NCBI GenBank assembly: GCA_948567375.1
Contig: OX419758.1
Coordinates: forward strand, 14,017,001-14,081,000
Source of the DNA: Lunularia cruciata
Taxonomy: Eukaryota > Streptophyta > Marchantiopsida > Lunulariales > Lunulariaceae
Direction: 5' to 3'
DNA: 64,000 nucleotides
Below the pieces are notes generated by a model that did no database searches, was not told where the DNA came from, and saw only the letters and a list, made by a program, of their open reading frames with translations. Of the stretch, positions 39,300 through 49,537 are shown piece by piece (position 1 is the first letter of the stretch; every line of letters begins with the position of its first letter). Position numbers and translations under genes: made by a program.

Positions 39300-40479
39300 A
39301 GGTCATTACTTGGATGAACATGGTCCCTATGAGAACGGACATCTTCTACCTTTGTCTATTCTTATATCACATTGTTGCCCTAGAATTGTCTGAAGATGTT
39401 CAAACATTCAATGCTATTGTGCACCTCATATTTAAGGCTGCCGTGATTGCTCAAGGTCTTCTTGTTGAAAATTCCAAATGGGACTTATGCATGGAAGAGA
39501 AAACTATAATTTCTATGTTATCTCAAATTAGGAAGTTGTTTGCAACCTTATTGGTATTTGGTGATCCGGTTGATCCATTGAGCTTGCTTCAATGGCACTA
39601 CAAGGCAATGTTTGAAGATTTCCACTTTACAAGTGATGGAGAATGCCAAAAATACCTGGTTGACTCTCTCAAGCACTACTTGGCTCAGCAACAAATGATT
39701 TTTGTCATTTGTGAATACTAAAAAACTCTTTTGGAGTATAATGGCTTTGGTGACAATGCTAACTTTCATGTTTAGGACAATGATGACAACAACATTGGTG
39801 TTGTTGAATTCAACTACTTGATCTTGGATTTGCTCAATATTGACTAGCAACTTGCATTTGAACACATCACTACTGCTGCACAAAATCTTAATTGTCAAAG
39901 GCTCTTCTCTCTTGACGGTCCTAGCAGTACAAGTAAAACATTTGTCTACAATGCCATTCTTAGATCACTTCAATTTTTAGGATATAAGTGCATGGCCATG
40001 GCAACAAGTGGCATTGCTGCTTGCTTGCTTAAGCAAAGATGAATGGCATGTTATTCTTTGGCAATACCGTTGTAGCCGCATGAGCAATCAATGTGCAATG
40101 TTAACGCGAGGTCAAACTTGGCGGCCAATATTAGAGAGACGGATTTGATCATATGGGACAAGGTGCCAATGGCACACCACTATGCTATCAAGGCCGTCAA
40201 TCATACACTTGGGGACTTGCTTGAGTTTGATGTACCCTTTGGAGGAAAAGCGGTCTTGTTTGGTAGTGAATTTTAACAAATTCTTCCTATGGTGTTAAGG
40301 TGGTCAAAATGCAACTATCAATGCTTGTCTGAAGAAGTGGCATCTATAGCCTTTGATGACAACATTTAAATTAACAACCAACATGAATTCTTGTCATGAA
40401 TTCCAATCCTTCTTGCTTGATGTTAGCAAAGGCAGAATTGCACAACGGTTTGATGTCTCAAGATCAATGATCACGATTG
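39300..40479 (+). pseudogene. Helitron linker and PIF1-like helicase, N-terminal half
   Basis: The open frame 39314-39721 encodes the linker domain between Rep and helicase (VQTFNAIVHLIFKAA, QGLLVENSKWDLCMEE, LFATLLVFGDPVDPLSL). The helicase follows. Motif I reads LDGPSSTSKTFVYNAIL (about 39,912-39,965), with the Walker Gly-Lys-Thr changed to Ser-Lys-Thr. Motif Ia is CMAMATSGIAACLL. Motif II reads IIWDKVPMAHHYAI (about 40,148-40,190), with the usual Asp-Glu changed to Asp-Lys. Then FGGKAVLFGSEF and QILPMV follow. LLDVSKGRIAQRFD runs up to the chromovirus target site at 40,480. Confidence 0.8.
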
Positions 40480-40484
40480 GTAAT
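40480..40484. repeat. Left target-site duplication GTAAT
   Basis: GTAAT immediately precedes the 5' LTR; the matching copy is at 46135-46139. Confidence 0.9.
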
Positions 40485-40909
40485 TGTAACAATATGGAGT
40501 TTAGCAACAAAGTTAGTGGGGATTACAAAGTAGCACATAAGACAAATTAGCCTAGAAGATTCCAAAAGTATATAGGAAGCTTCTTGGAAAGCTTCCCGAC
40601 TAGCTTAGCTTGCACCTCAAGTAAGTAGCTTCTAGAAGGAAGCTTCTAGAAACTTCCAACTAGCTTAGCTTGCATGCCAAGTAGGCAGCTTCTAGAAGGA
40701 ACTTCTTGAGAAGCTTCCTAGTTAACTTGGCTTGCACTCTAAGAAAGTGGCTTGAGGAAGCTTCTTAAGAAGCTTCTCAAGGGGCTTGTATGCTACCTAT
40801 AAATACCAAGGCCAAAGCTCATGCTAGGCATTCAGAGTTTTCCCTCATTCAAGTGTCCCAATGTGAATTTCCATTCTCCTATTTCTCTCATCGGATTTGG
40901 TCTTTTACA
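40485..40909 (+). repeat. 5' LTR (425 bp)
   Basis: TG...CA ends (tgtaacaa ... tcttttaca). Contains imperfect tandem units with TAGCTTAGCTTGCA and CTTCTAGAAGGAAGCTTC cores. A TATA-like cctataaatacc lies at 40,796-40,807. Perfect heat-shock element at 40638-40657. Confidence 0.95.
40638..40657. promoter_or_regulatory. Perfect 4-unit heat shock element in 5' LTR
   Basis: gGAAgcTTCtaGAAacTTCc: four contiguous alternating pentamers about 140 bp upstream of the LTR TATA-like box. More GAAgcTTC dimers occur on either side. HSF binding is inferred. Confidence 0.65.
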
Positions 40910-40910
40910 T

Positions 40911-40922
40911 TGGTATTAGAGC
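40911..40922 (+). other. Primer-binding site (initiator-Met tRNA type)
   Basis: tggtattagagc, one mismatch from the canonical TGGTATCAGAGC, starting 2 nt after the 5' LTR. Confidence 0.85.
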
Positions 40923-41180
40923 AAGAATGGGATGGATGGAGTTTATGGATCACCAAATCCACTTCCACCAAACCATTGGGATTTTCATGTCCAAATACTA
41001 CCAAAGTATTGTTTCACACAATTCATCACCTCGCACTTTGGACAAGATTTTCTGCATATGATCACCATATCGGTGGAACCCTTGGTGCTTCTAGTTGTAA
41101 CTTATGGAGAACAGTGGACATGCTATTTCTATGTGTTAATAAATTAGATAGATTGAGAGTGGTGTGATAGAGGAGCAACC

Positions 41181-42094
41181 ATGGCGGCAATACTTGATGT
41201 TATCCTTGGTATGCAACAACAAATTGAGCACCTTACTCGATTGTTGGATGAACGAGATCTTCGACAACAAGAGCAAGTGGAGAGAGTACCAATTCTAGAA
41301 GGAGAAGATCAGATCAGATTCCCTAAACCTAAGGTTTTTGAAGGCAAGAATATCCAAGGTGTAGTGGAGAATTTTGTGTTTGATTGTGAACGGTATATTG
41401 AAGCTACCAATCTACAAGATGAGCAAAAATAGATTCTCTTGGCTTCTAGCCAATTAGATGGAGTAGCAAAGCTATGGTGGAGATTTTGAGTGGAGCGAGT
41501 TGAATGACAAATGGTTGCACCAATCTTAACATGGGCAGAATTCAAGAGTGCAATAATTAGTTGGTTCCAAGCTATAAATGCCACACAAACTACACGGGAT
41601 AAGTTGGCATAATTGAAACAGATTGGCTCTATAAGAAGTTACATCATGTAGTTCCAAAACACCATCATGCAAATTCTAGATGTATTGGAAGGTGAAGCTC
41701 TGGATCGATTTGTGAGGGGCTTGAAGGCGAGAACCAAATTAGAGGTAACCATGTGAGAGCCACAACACTTGGAGGAAGCCATGCGGTTGGCCAAACGTTT
41801 TGATCCCTTGGTGACAACAACTTGGTCTTGACCTTGACCTCCACAAAGCCTACCAATACATTACACACAAGTGGAGGAGCCAACACCAATGGAGATTGAT
41901 GCAATTCAACGAAGACCGCTTGGCACTACAGATAAGGAGAAACTACAACAAAATGGTGGTTGTTTTTATTGTTGGCAATTGGGGCATCGCATTGTTGAAT
42001 GTCCACTCAAGAATGGACAACCTTGACAAGTTGCCCAAGTGGAGGTTGTGGAGTGGAATGATCAAGGAAACGAGGAATCCCAATAGGAAATTTT
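41181..42094 (+). pseudogene. Chromovirus gag
   Basis: Starts MAAILDVILGMQQQIEHLTR with a short coiled-coil-like segment, then FPKPKVFEGKNIQGVVENFV and a capsid region. A CCHC zinc knuckle CFYCWQLGHRIVEC lies at about 41,956-41,997. At least five stops or shifts break the frame. Confidence 0.8.
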
Positions 42095-42112
42095 GAGCCG
42101 CCTATTGGGAGC

Positions 42113-42508
42113 TTGATTAGTTCCAATGGGATTGAAGGCTTGACCTATGCAAGTTTGCTTCACTTGCAAGGTATGATATCTAATCGAGGTTGTAGGATTT
42201 TGGTTGATTCTAGAAGTTCAAAGAAGTGCATGTCTATGCAAGTAGCAAAGGAATTGGGTATTCCTATCAAGCCAGTGATTGGAAGTAGTTTGATGATAGC
42301 AGATGGTAGAAAGGGTTATGCATTCCGCACCTTGCATCCTGTTACCTTCAAGATTGGGAAGGAGTATTTGGAGTGTATGAGGTTTGTAGTGGCACCTCTA
42401 CACTATGATATCATTCTAGGTCTACCTTGGCTTGAATGTCATAAGGTTCAATTTGATTGGACCCGATCCAAATTCAAGTACCATACCAAGGTAGGAATTT
42501 CCGATTAG
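42113..42508 (+). pseudogene. Chromovirus aspartic protease
   Basis: A 131-codon open frame with the retropepsin region GCRILVDSRSSKKCMSMQVA. The catalytic Asp-Ser-Gly is Asp-Ser-Arg here, so it is predicted inactive. The VAPLHYDIILGLPWLECHK block that follows is typical of the Ty3/gypsy protease C-terminus. Confidence 0.8.
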
Positions 42509-42779
42509 GTTGTCTGGCACCTCTGAGTAAGACACCTAAGAATAGTCAGTCCTAAGTTGGGAAGGTTGTCAAGAAGGTAGCCATAGAGCGAACCTTGAAG
42601 GAAGTGGAGTCCCAAGATGGGAAGTTTGCCAAGAAGGTAACCTTTGAGCAAGCTTGGAAGAGAGATGAGTCCATAGAAGGGAAGTTTGTTAGTAAAGCAA
42701 CCATAGAGCATGCTTTGGAGGAAGATAAGTCTGTATTTGCGGTGTAGATCAAGCCAATTGCACAAGACCAATCTATGGA

Positions 42780-44162
42780 GGACCAAGAGCCTCATCAAGA
42801 AATGGTTGATCGGATAGTTAAGGAGTTTTCGGACTTGTTTTAGGATGATTTTCCAAAGGGATTACCCTCCAATCGAGGTATGCCTTTCAAGATTGAGTTA
42901 TTGCTAGGGAGTACTCTAGTGAGTAGACCAATCTATTGGGTCTCACCAAAGGAGTTGGAGGAGTTGCGAACAACATTTACAGAGTTGTTGCAGAAGGATT
43001 TCATATGACATAGTACCTCTCCTTGGGGAGCACCAGTACTATTTGTTCCAAAGAAGGATGGAGGACTTTGTTTTTGTATTGATTATCGTGGGCTCAATAA
43101 GCAAATCATGAAGAATGCATATCCCTTACCTTGGATCGATGACTTGCTTGATCAACTAAGTGGAGCACGCTACTTTTCCAGGTTAGATCTTCACAGCGGC
43201 TATTGGCAAATTCCTATTGAGAGAGAGGATGTGCAAAAGACTGCCTTTCGTACAAGGTATGGGCATTTTGAGTGGAGAGTTCTACCTTATGGACTCACTA
43301 ATGCTCCTGCAGTCTTCATAGATCAAATGCATTGGGTGTTGGATGGACTATTGGATTGGTCCATGGTGATGTTCTTGGATGATATCTTATTTTATAGTAA
43401 GACAGAGGTAGAACATGTGAATCATGTGTGAGAAGTCCTAAGATGACTACAACAATGGAAATTTTACTGCAAGAAGTCAAAGTGTGCCTTTTGGCAAAAG
43501 GAGGTAACCTTCTTGGGTCATAAGATCTCATCAGAGGGGATCAAGATGGAAGAAGAGAAGATCAAGGCCATTACTGATTGGCCTACCCCAAAGGATGCTA
43601 CAAAAGTATGGGCATTCCATGGATTGGCCAGTTTTTACCAACGGTTCATCCATTATTATGCTCATATGGTTGCACCATTGACTGACCTCTTGGGAAAGAA
43701 CTTGAGCTTCCGGTAGACCACCAAGCATGAAGAAGTATTATAGAAGTTAAAGCATATGGTGTCTTCAAGAGCCATTCTTCAACCATATGATCCTCAACTA
43801 CCCTATGTAGTTGATTTTGATGCTTCTTACTTTGCAATTGGAGCCATGTTGCAACAAGAATTCCTAGATGGACTCCATCCCATTGCCTTTGTGTCATGTT
43901 GACTCAATACGGTTGAACAAAACTACTCTAATCGAGATCAAGAACAACTTGCAATGGTATACGCCACCAAGGTATGGAGGCATTACCTCTTGGGGAAACA
44001 AGTGATCATGCAAACTGATCACAACCCATGTTGCAGACCTTACACTTGGAACACATGAAGAGTTGATATCATCGATGGGAGGAACAACTCCAACTGTATG
44101 ACATAAAACTTGAGTACAAACCAGGTCAATTCCATGTCATCCCTGATGCTTTATCACAATGA
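42780..44162 (+). pseudogene. Chromovirus reverse transcriptase and RNase H
   Basis: RT motifs in order: [17 protein letters not shown] (about 43,018-43,068), [12 protein letters not shown]-type [16 protein letters not shown] (about 43,170), [12 protein letters not shown] (about 43,282), and catalytic [12 protein letters not shown] (about 43,366-43,400). GHKISSEGIKMEEEKIKAI and the connection region follow. RNase H has YVVDFDASYFAIGAM (about 43,805-43,850) and RDQEQLAMVYATKVW (about 43,938). The RT Asp pair is intact, but stops occur at several sites. Confidence 0.9.
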
Positions 44163-44389
44163 CCTAATTTGAAGTCTCTTCCTCTCATCACAATGGCAAT
44201 TTCAATGGTATCAGTTGACTCCAAGGTCTAAAACAAGTTTCAATCAAAGCTCTACACCAAGATCACTTCTTCCAAATGGTATAGGGTTGCCTTACGGCAT
44301 GCGATAAGGAGTACAACACCTTCTCCATCAAATAGGGCCTTTTATTCCATGAGGATTGGATCTATGTTCCAACTAAAGGTGATCTTTGA

Positions 44390-45660
44390 CTTGTGCGCCT
44401 TCAAGAAGCCCATGATTTACCCATTGTGGGTCACATAGGTGTGGACAAGACCTTGAGTACCCTCCAACGTCAATGGTGGTGGCCCAACATGACACAAGAT
44501 GTTCAAGAATTTGTCCAATCATGTGAGAGCTGCCAATGTAACAAGGCCAATAACCAAAAGCCGAGTGGAATCCTTCAACCACTCACTATTCCATCCGCTC
44601 ACTGGGAGCATGTGAGCTTGGATCTCATCACATCCTTGCCAAAGACAAAACAAGGACACACTACAATCATGGTGTTTGTGGATAAGCTTAGTAAATCCAC
44701 TTGGCACCAACTTGTGATATTGTGGATGCTCCAACCTTAGCACAAATCTACTTCAACAATGTCTTCAAGCATCATGGGATACCATGTGTACTCATCTCCA
44801 ATCATGGTCCTCAATTTACCGGGAAGTTTTGGCAAGCACTCTTCTAGATACTTGGCACTAAGCTTGCTTTGTCCATGGCCTATCATCCTCAAACTGATGG
44901 ACAAACCAAACGTGCAAATCGTACATTGGAGGATATGTTGCATGCCTTTGTCAATGTCCACCATACCAATTGGGACGAATGTTTTGCAGCTGCAGAATTT
45001 GCCTACAACAATTCTAAACAAGCAAGCACCGGATTTTCTCCTTTCTTTCTCAATTTTGGCCAAGATTTGCTTGTTTTAGATTCTCTTCTTGCTCCACCTC
45101 CATCTCAAGTTCCTCATACTTCCACATTCTTGACCACTATATCCCTATCTCTCCAACAAGCCAAGTCTCACATCCTTGTTGCTCAAAATTGCTAAAAACA
45201 ATATGCAGACCACCATCGTTGTGATCTCACCTTTGAAGTTGGTGATAAAGTCATGCTATCCTCTAGTAACCTCCCTCTCCTACTTGATACCCAAGTTCAT
45301 AAACTTGCACCTAATTGGATAGGACCCTTTGATATCACCCAAATTGTCTCTCCTATTGCTTATCAAATTGCCTTGCCTTGTCACATGTGTATCCATCTTG
45401 TCTTTCATGTTTACAAGTTGAAACCCTTTGTTCCTAACCCCTCTTTCTTTTCCTCTTGAGTCCAACCTCCCCCTCTTCCTGTCCCTATCAATGATCATGA
45501 GGAGTACAAAGTTGATCGTATCCTTGCACATTGCCATCTCCAACAAGGCCGTCACCAACATATGGAGTACACGTTCCTTTGGAAAGGGTATCCCCTTCAT
45601 GATGCTACGTGGGAACCTCTTTCTCACCTCTAGAATGCACAAATGGCCATCCAAGAATTT
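44390..45660 (+). pseudogene. Chromovirus integrase with chromodomain
   Basis: HHCC zinc finger (GHIGVDKTLSTLQRQ ... CESCQC, about 44,430-44,540). The first catalytic Asp is in SLDLITSLP (about 44,616). The second block reads ISNHGPQFTGKFW, where the usual Asp is Asn. The third reads DGQTKRANRTLEDML, where the usual Glu is Lys. Two of three DDE residues are lost. A GPY/F-like region (LAPNWIGPFDITQI) and a chromodomain (EEYKVDRIL ... LWKGYPLHDATWEPL, about 45,498-45,620) end the protein. Chromodomains can direct insertion toward methylated histone H3. Confidence 0.9.
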
Positions 45661-45696
45661 GAAGCTTCACTGGCGATGAGGACGTCACCAACTAGC

Positions 45697-45708
45697 GGCA
45701 GGGGAATA
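45697..45708 (+). other. Polypurine tract
   Basis: ggcaggggaata directly before the 3' LTR; plus-strand priming site. Confidence 0.8.
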
Positions 45709-45777
45709 TGTAACAGTATGGAGTTTAGCAACAAAGTTAGTCGGGATTACAAAGTAGCATATAAGACAAATTAGCTT

Positions 45778-45792
45778 AGAATATTCTAGAAG
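45778..45792. promoter_or_regulatory. Perfect 3-unit heat shock element in 3' LTR
   Basis: aGAAtaTTCtaGAAg, the minimal three-pentamer HSE; the same site is at 2523-2537 in the other element. Confidence 0.55.
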
Positions 45793-45861
45793 TATCTAGG
45801 AAGCTTCTTGGAAAGCTTCTTGACTAGCTTAGCTTGCACCTCAAGTAAGTAGCTTCTAGAA

Positions 45862-45881
45862 AGAAGCTTCTAGAAACTTCC
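45862..45881. promoter_or_regulatory. Perfect 4-unit heat shock element in 3' LTR
   Basis: aGAAgcTTCtaGAAacTTCc, at the position equivalent to 40638-40657 in the 5' LTR. Confidence 0.65.
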
Positions 45882-46134
45882 AATTGGCTTAGCTTGCACA
45901 TCAAGTAGACAGTTTCTAGAAGGAAGCTTCTTGAGAAGCTTCCTAGTTAACTTGGCTTGCATTCTAAGAAAGCGGCTTGAGGAAGTTTCTTGAGAAGCTT
46001 CTCAAGGGGCTTGTATGCTACCTATAAATACCAAGGCCAAAGCTCATGCTAGGCATTTAGAGTTTTCCCTCATTCAAGTGTCCCAATGTGAGTTTCCATT
46101 CTCATATTTCTCTCCTTGGATTTGGTCTTTTATA

Positions 46135-46139
46135 GTAAT
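46135..46139. repeat. Right target-site duplication GTAAT
   Basis: Exact match to 40480-40484. Confidence 0.9.
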
Positions 46140-46260
46140 TCTCTTGATGGCATTATTGCTGACATCTTTGATGATCCTTTAGACTTCTTTAAATTGAGTC
46201 ATTCTTACCATTCACAACGAAGATGCTCAGATGATCAACCGCTATCGGGGAAATTGTAAG
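46140..46260 (+). pseudogene. Helitron helicase segment between insertions
   Basis: Joined across the chromovirus target site, the helicase frame resumes with SLDGIIADIFDDPLDFFKLS, then degenerates. Collinear similarity is lost by about 46,260. Confidence 0.5.
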
Positions 46261-47100
46261 GTCTTGAGATTGCACCAAGCACCTGGCTGCATGTGCTTAG
46301 GCTGTCTTGTTGGTCATAGACTCGGCAATTCTTTTGTAGTCTGGCATTGGTTTTGTTCTCTGGCTTTATGACTGTAGCTTCTCTTGGGAGATAGCTTGTC
46401 GCTATTCTGGGTGTTGATCCTCATCAATGAATACTTGCATAGGCTTTAGGTTAAGGTTTTTGCTTGTTTCTATGATACTATTCCTGATCTATCATTCCAT
46501 ACTCTTTTCTTAGTATGTCATTCTTAGGTGGGTGGGGTTTTTGCTGTAACAGTCAGGTCTGGCCCAAAGCACAGACTTGGTGGGATTCATGGACTAGTCC
46601 ATAGGTCATGCAACCAATTTGACCTCGGGATTTGTCCAAAGACCTAATTCAATTCCGTGGACCAGATTGAGTGCCAAAGTTTTCATTCTTTTCTTATCAC
46701 TGTTTGCTTATCTTTCACATACACATTCATTCACAAGGAATGTCACTTCTATCACTACACCAAGTTCTCTAAATTTCATAAATTCTTTAGGATGATCAAA
46801 CTCAAACTCAATAGTTTTGCATCAAGCACATTGTCTAATCAAGCATATATAGAATAGGAAACACTTAGGTCCAAACTCCTATCCCTTACAACATTTAGCT
46901 TCTTGTTTGCAGTTCTCTGCATGATGCCCCAAGTTTTGCTCCTTGGCAGATCTCTTTGGTGATTCTCCCCTCTTGTCACTACGGGTTTGTACTATCATCA
47001 CCTCTGGCATCTCTCTCCTCACTCTCTTGCCATGTTCAGCCAGCAGATTTCTCTCAAAACTTCCTTTCTCTCTTGTCAACTCCTCAGTAGAGCATCCTCT
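46261..47100. other. Unassigned insertion in the Helitron; possible minus-strand gag scrap
   Basis: No clear element on the plus strand. On the minus strand 46879-47079 ends LGHHAENCKQEAKCCKG, resembling half of a CCHC zinc knuckle of a retroelement gag, so an inverted retroelement scrap is possible. A tgtaacagtcaggtctgg sequence at 46,552 resembles an LTR start but has no partner. Confidence 0.3.
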
Positions 47101-48560
47101 CCAAACATCTCATGAATCCTAATGTCTCTCTTGATCTTGTCATAGTCTCCAGTCCAAATTCTTGTTCAAATTTCTCTTTCTTCCCGTCCTCTTGTCACAG
47201 TCCAAACTCTATGAAAATTCTATTGCAACCTCTCCAGCTTTTCCTTGCAAAAATTCTACTCCCACTATTCTGCACAAAGCAATTCAAAAATTCCTTTCTC
47301 TTGCACACCCACAAGTTCTTCCCAGCAAAATTTCTACTGTAGTCCTCTCTCTCCATCTTCTCCCTACAAAAATTCCTCTCCCACTGTTCTGCACAAAGAA
47401 ATTCAAAATTTCCTTTCTCTTGCACACCCACAAGTTCTTCCCTGCAAAATTTCTACTGTAGCCCTCTCTCTCCATCTTCTCCCTACAGAAATTCTACTCT
47501 TGCAGACCTTCATAATTCCCCTTCACATTCTGCAAAATTTGTCTTCCTGTAGCCTCACCAAACCACTTCACAGTCCTGCAAAAATTTCTTTCCTGCACTC
47601 TCACCAAACACTTCACAATCCTTCAAAAATTACCTCCTTCAACCACTCACAATCCTTTCATTTTTCTTGCAAAAATTGTCTTCTTGCAGCCTCACCAAAC
47701 CACTTCACAGTCCTGAAAAAATTGCCTCATGCAACCACTCACAACCCTTTTGTTTTTTCCTGCAAAATTTGTCTTCTTGCAGCCTCAGCAAACCCCTTCA
47801 CAGTCCTGCAAAAATTGCCTTCCTGCACCTCACCAAACCCCTTCACAATCCTGCCTTTTCCTTTGATAAATCTGCCCTATGTCCAAGCTTTCAACTCCTA
47901 CATTTTTCCAACCTTTACATTCTTGCAAAAATTTGCCTTCTTGCTATCCTTACAAACCCCTTCACAGTCTTGCAAAAATTGCCTTCCTACACCTCACTAA
48001 ACCCCTTCACATTCCTGCCTTTTCCTTTGATAAATCTGCCCTCTGTCCAAGCTTTCAACTCCTGCATTTTTCCAACCTTTACATTCCTGCAAAAATTTGC
48101 CTTCTTGCTATCCTCACAAAACCTTCACAGTCCTGCCCTTGCATTTGATACATCTCCCCTTTGTCTAAGCTTTCAACTCCCGCATTTCTCTAGTCTTTAC
48201 ATTCCTGTAAAATTTCTTCTTCTTGCACCTCACCAAAACCCCTTCACAGTCCTGCAAAAATTTCCTCTTGCAACCACTCACAACCCTTCACAGTCCTGCC
48301 CTTACATTTGATACATCTCTCCTCTGTCCAAGCTTTCAACTCTTGCATTTCTCCAGCCTTTACATTCTTGCAAAATTTCTTCTTCTTGCACCTCACCAAA
48401 ACCCCTTCACAGTCATGCAAAAATTGCCTCCTTGCTATCCCTCTCCAAATCCTTTGATGCTTCTCTCTTTTACTCCCAAACCTTCCACTCCTGCCCAAAA
48501 CCTGTCACCTCTCTCCAAGTCCTGTCCTCCCAGAAAACCTCTCCTCTCGAGCTGAGTTCC
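47101..48560. repeat. G-depleted, pyrimidine-rich tandem repeat block
   Basis: About 1.45 kb very poor in G on the plus strand. It is built from short ccttcacagtcctgcaaaaa and cttcttgcacctcaccaaa motifs arranged in higher-order units. A 119-bp unit is repeated at 47,261/47,380. Units containing gtccaagctttcaact start at 47,881, 48,045, 48,163 and 48,326 (spacings 164, 118 and 163). Open frames of 251 and 214 codons arise from the absence of stops in the repeat, not from a recognisable protein. Confidence 0.75.
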
Positions 48561-48965
48561 TTCACTATCCTCTAACTTTTTTCTTGATGTTATTCGCCAA
48601 ACCTTTCATTGTCAAAACTCCTCTAAAGCCTCCCAAAGTATTTCCAACGCAAAAGACTCTTTTTTGCTCCTCCACTAAGGAAAATACTCTTTCAATCCAA
48701 TAACGTAAACAAAACTTGAGCTAGTGTAACCCAACATTATTTCTTGGCTCAAGCCAGATTAAAAGACTCCTTGAGCTAATAAGACCATAAATTTTTTCGG
48801 GCTTCACAATAATATAGGAAATATCTCCCACGGCAAGGTAGCATAAAACCACACCTGAGACATTTTGACATAAATCCATGTTCCTTACAACAACTAGAAG
48901 AGAAAAAGAAAATTTATCACACCAAAAGCCTCAAGGGTACACGTGGGCTATTTTCCAGATGACAT
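48561..48965. other. No gene recognised
   Basis: AT-rich transition between the tandem block and the resumed Helitron helicase. Nothing supportable was seen. Confidence 0.4.
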
Positions 48966-49455
48966 CGCCAAGTGACAAAGAAAATACCAAGAGATGTACA
49001 CATCTGCCTTAGCAGAGATTCCATAAACAATGATGATGGCGTCAATGCAAACAACTACCTAGTGGAGTTTCTCAACTCTCTTTTGTTCAATGGCCTTTCT
49101 CCACATAGGCTTGAGCTCAAAGTTGGCCAATTCATCATGATGTTGAGGAATCTGAATCCTTCCATGGCATTGTGCAATGGTACCCGTCTACAACTAACCA
49201 CAATTACAAGGTCTATTCTATCATGCAAGATTGTTGAATGGTAGTATATAGGGAGAGAAGTCTTGATCCAAAGAATTTGACATCCTAGCATTGATTCTCA
49301 ATATCCTTTTACCTTAAACAAGCAATAGTTTCTAGTCCCGAGTGCATTCTTAGTAACGGTCAATAAATTGCAAGGTGAGTCATTTGATTGTGTCAATATA
49401 TTCCTTAAAAATAAGGCATTTACACAAAATAGACTATATGTGGCATTTTTGTGAT
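48966..49455 (+). pseudogene. Helitron PIF1-like helicase, C-terminal half
   Basis: YLVEFLNSLLFNGLSPHRLE, then LKVGQFIMMLRNLNPSMALC and NGTRLQL (about 49,055-49,195) are diagnostic of Helitron helicase. After a frameshift the last motif VTVNKLQGESFDCVNIFL and FTQNRLYVAFL (about 49,355-49,455) follows. This completes the helicase begun at 39,900 and proves that 40,485-48,965 is inserted material. Confidence 0.8.
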
Positions 49456-49537
49456 GTTGTTATTTGAAAAAGGTCAAGGTTGCTAACAAGATGTCCACAA
49501 TGCCATTACAATAGATAATTTCACACTTAGAGAAGCT

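Larger units (their letters stand above)
40485..46134 (+). mobile_element. Complete Ty3/gypsy chromovirus inserted in the Helitron helicase gene
   Basis: A structurally complete 5,650-bp LTR retrotransposon: 5' LTR, initiator-Met primer-binding site, gag, protease, RT, RNase H, integrase with C-terminal chromodomain, polypurine tract and 3' LTR. It is bounded by 5-bp TSDs GTAAT. Domain order (integrase after RNase H) and the chromodomain place it among Ty3/gypsy chromoviruses. The LTRs are about 93% identical by eye, most differences being transitions. All ORFs carry stops or shifts and catalytic residues are lost, so it is not autonomous. Confidence 0.95.
45709..46134 (+). repeat. 3' LTR (426 bp)
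   Basis: Pair of 40485-40909. Begins tgtaacag and ends cttttata (terminal CA changed to TA). Two perfect heat-shock elements at 45778-45792 and 45862-45881. Confidence 0.95.
36960..49460 (+). mobile_element. Helitron (RepHel type), interrupted by later insertions
   Basis: Remnant of a rolling-circle transposon. Its coding order is Cys-rich N-terminal domain, HUH Rep domain, linker domain, then PIF1-like helicase, all on the plus strand. The helicase is split at 40,484/46,135 by a chromovirus and again between about 46,260 and 48,960. Termini (5' TC, 3' hairpin plus CTRR) were not identified, so the outer limits are approximate and reflect coding similarity only. Confidence 0.8.

Noticed and set aside
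47245-48311. 251- and 214-codon plus-strand ORFs as protein genes
   Set aside because: Their open frames follow the G-poor tandem repeat; the peptide is repetitive with no domain, and all frames are similarly open.
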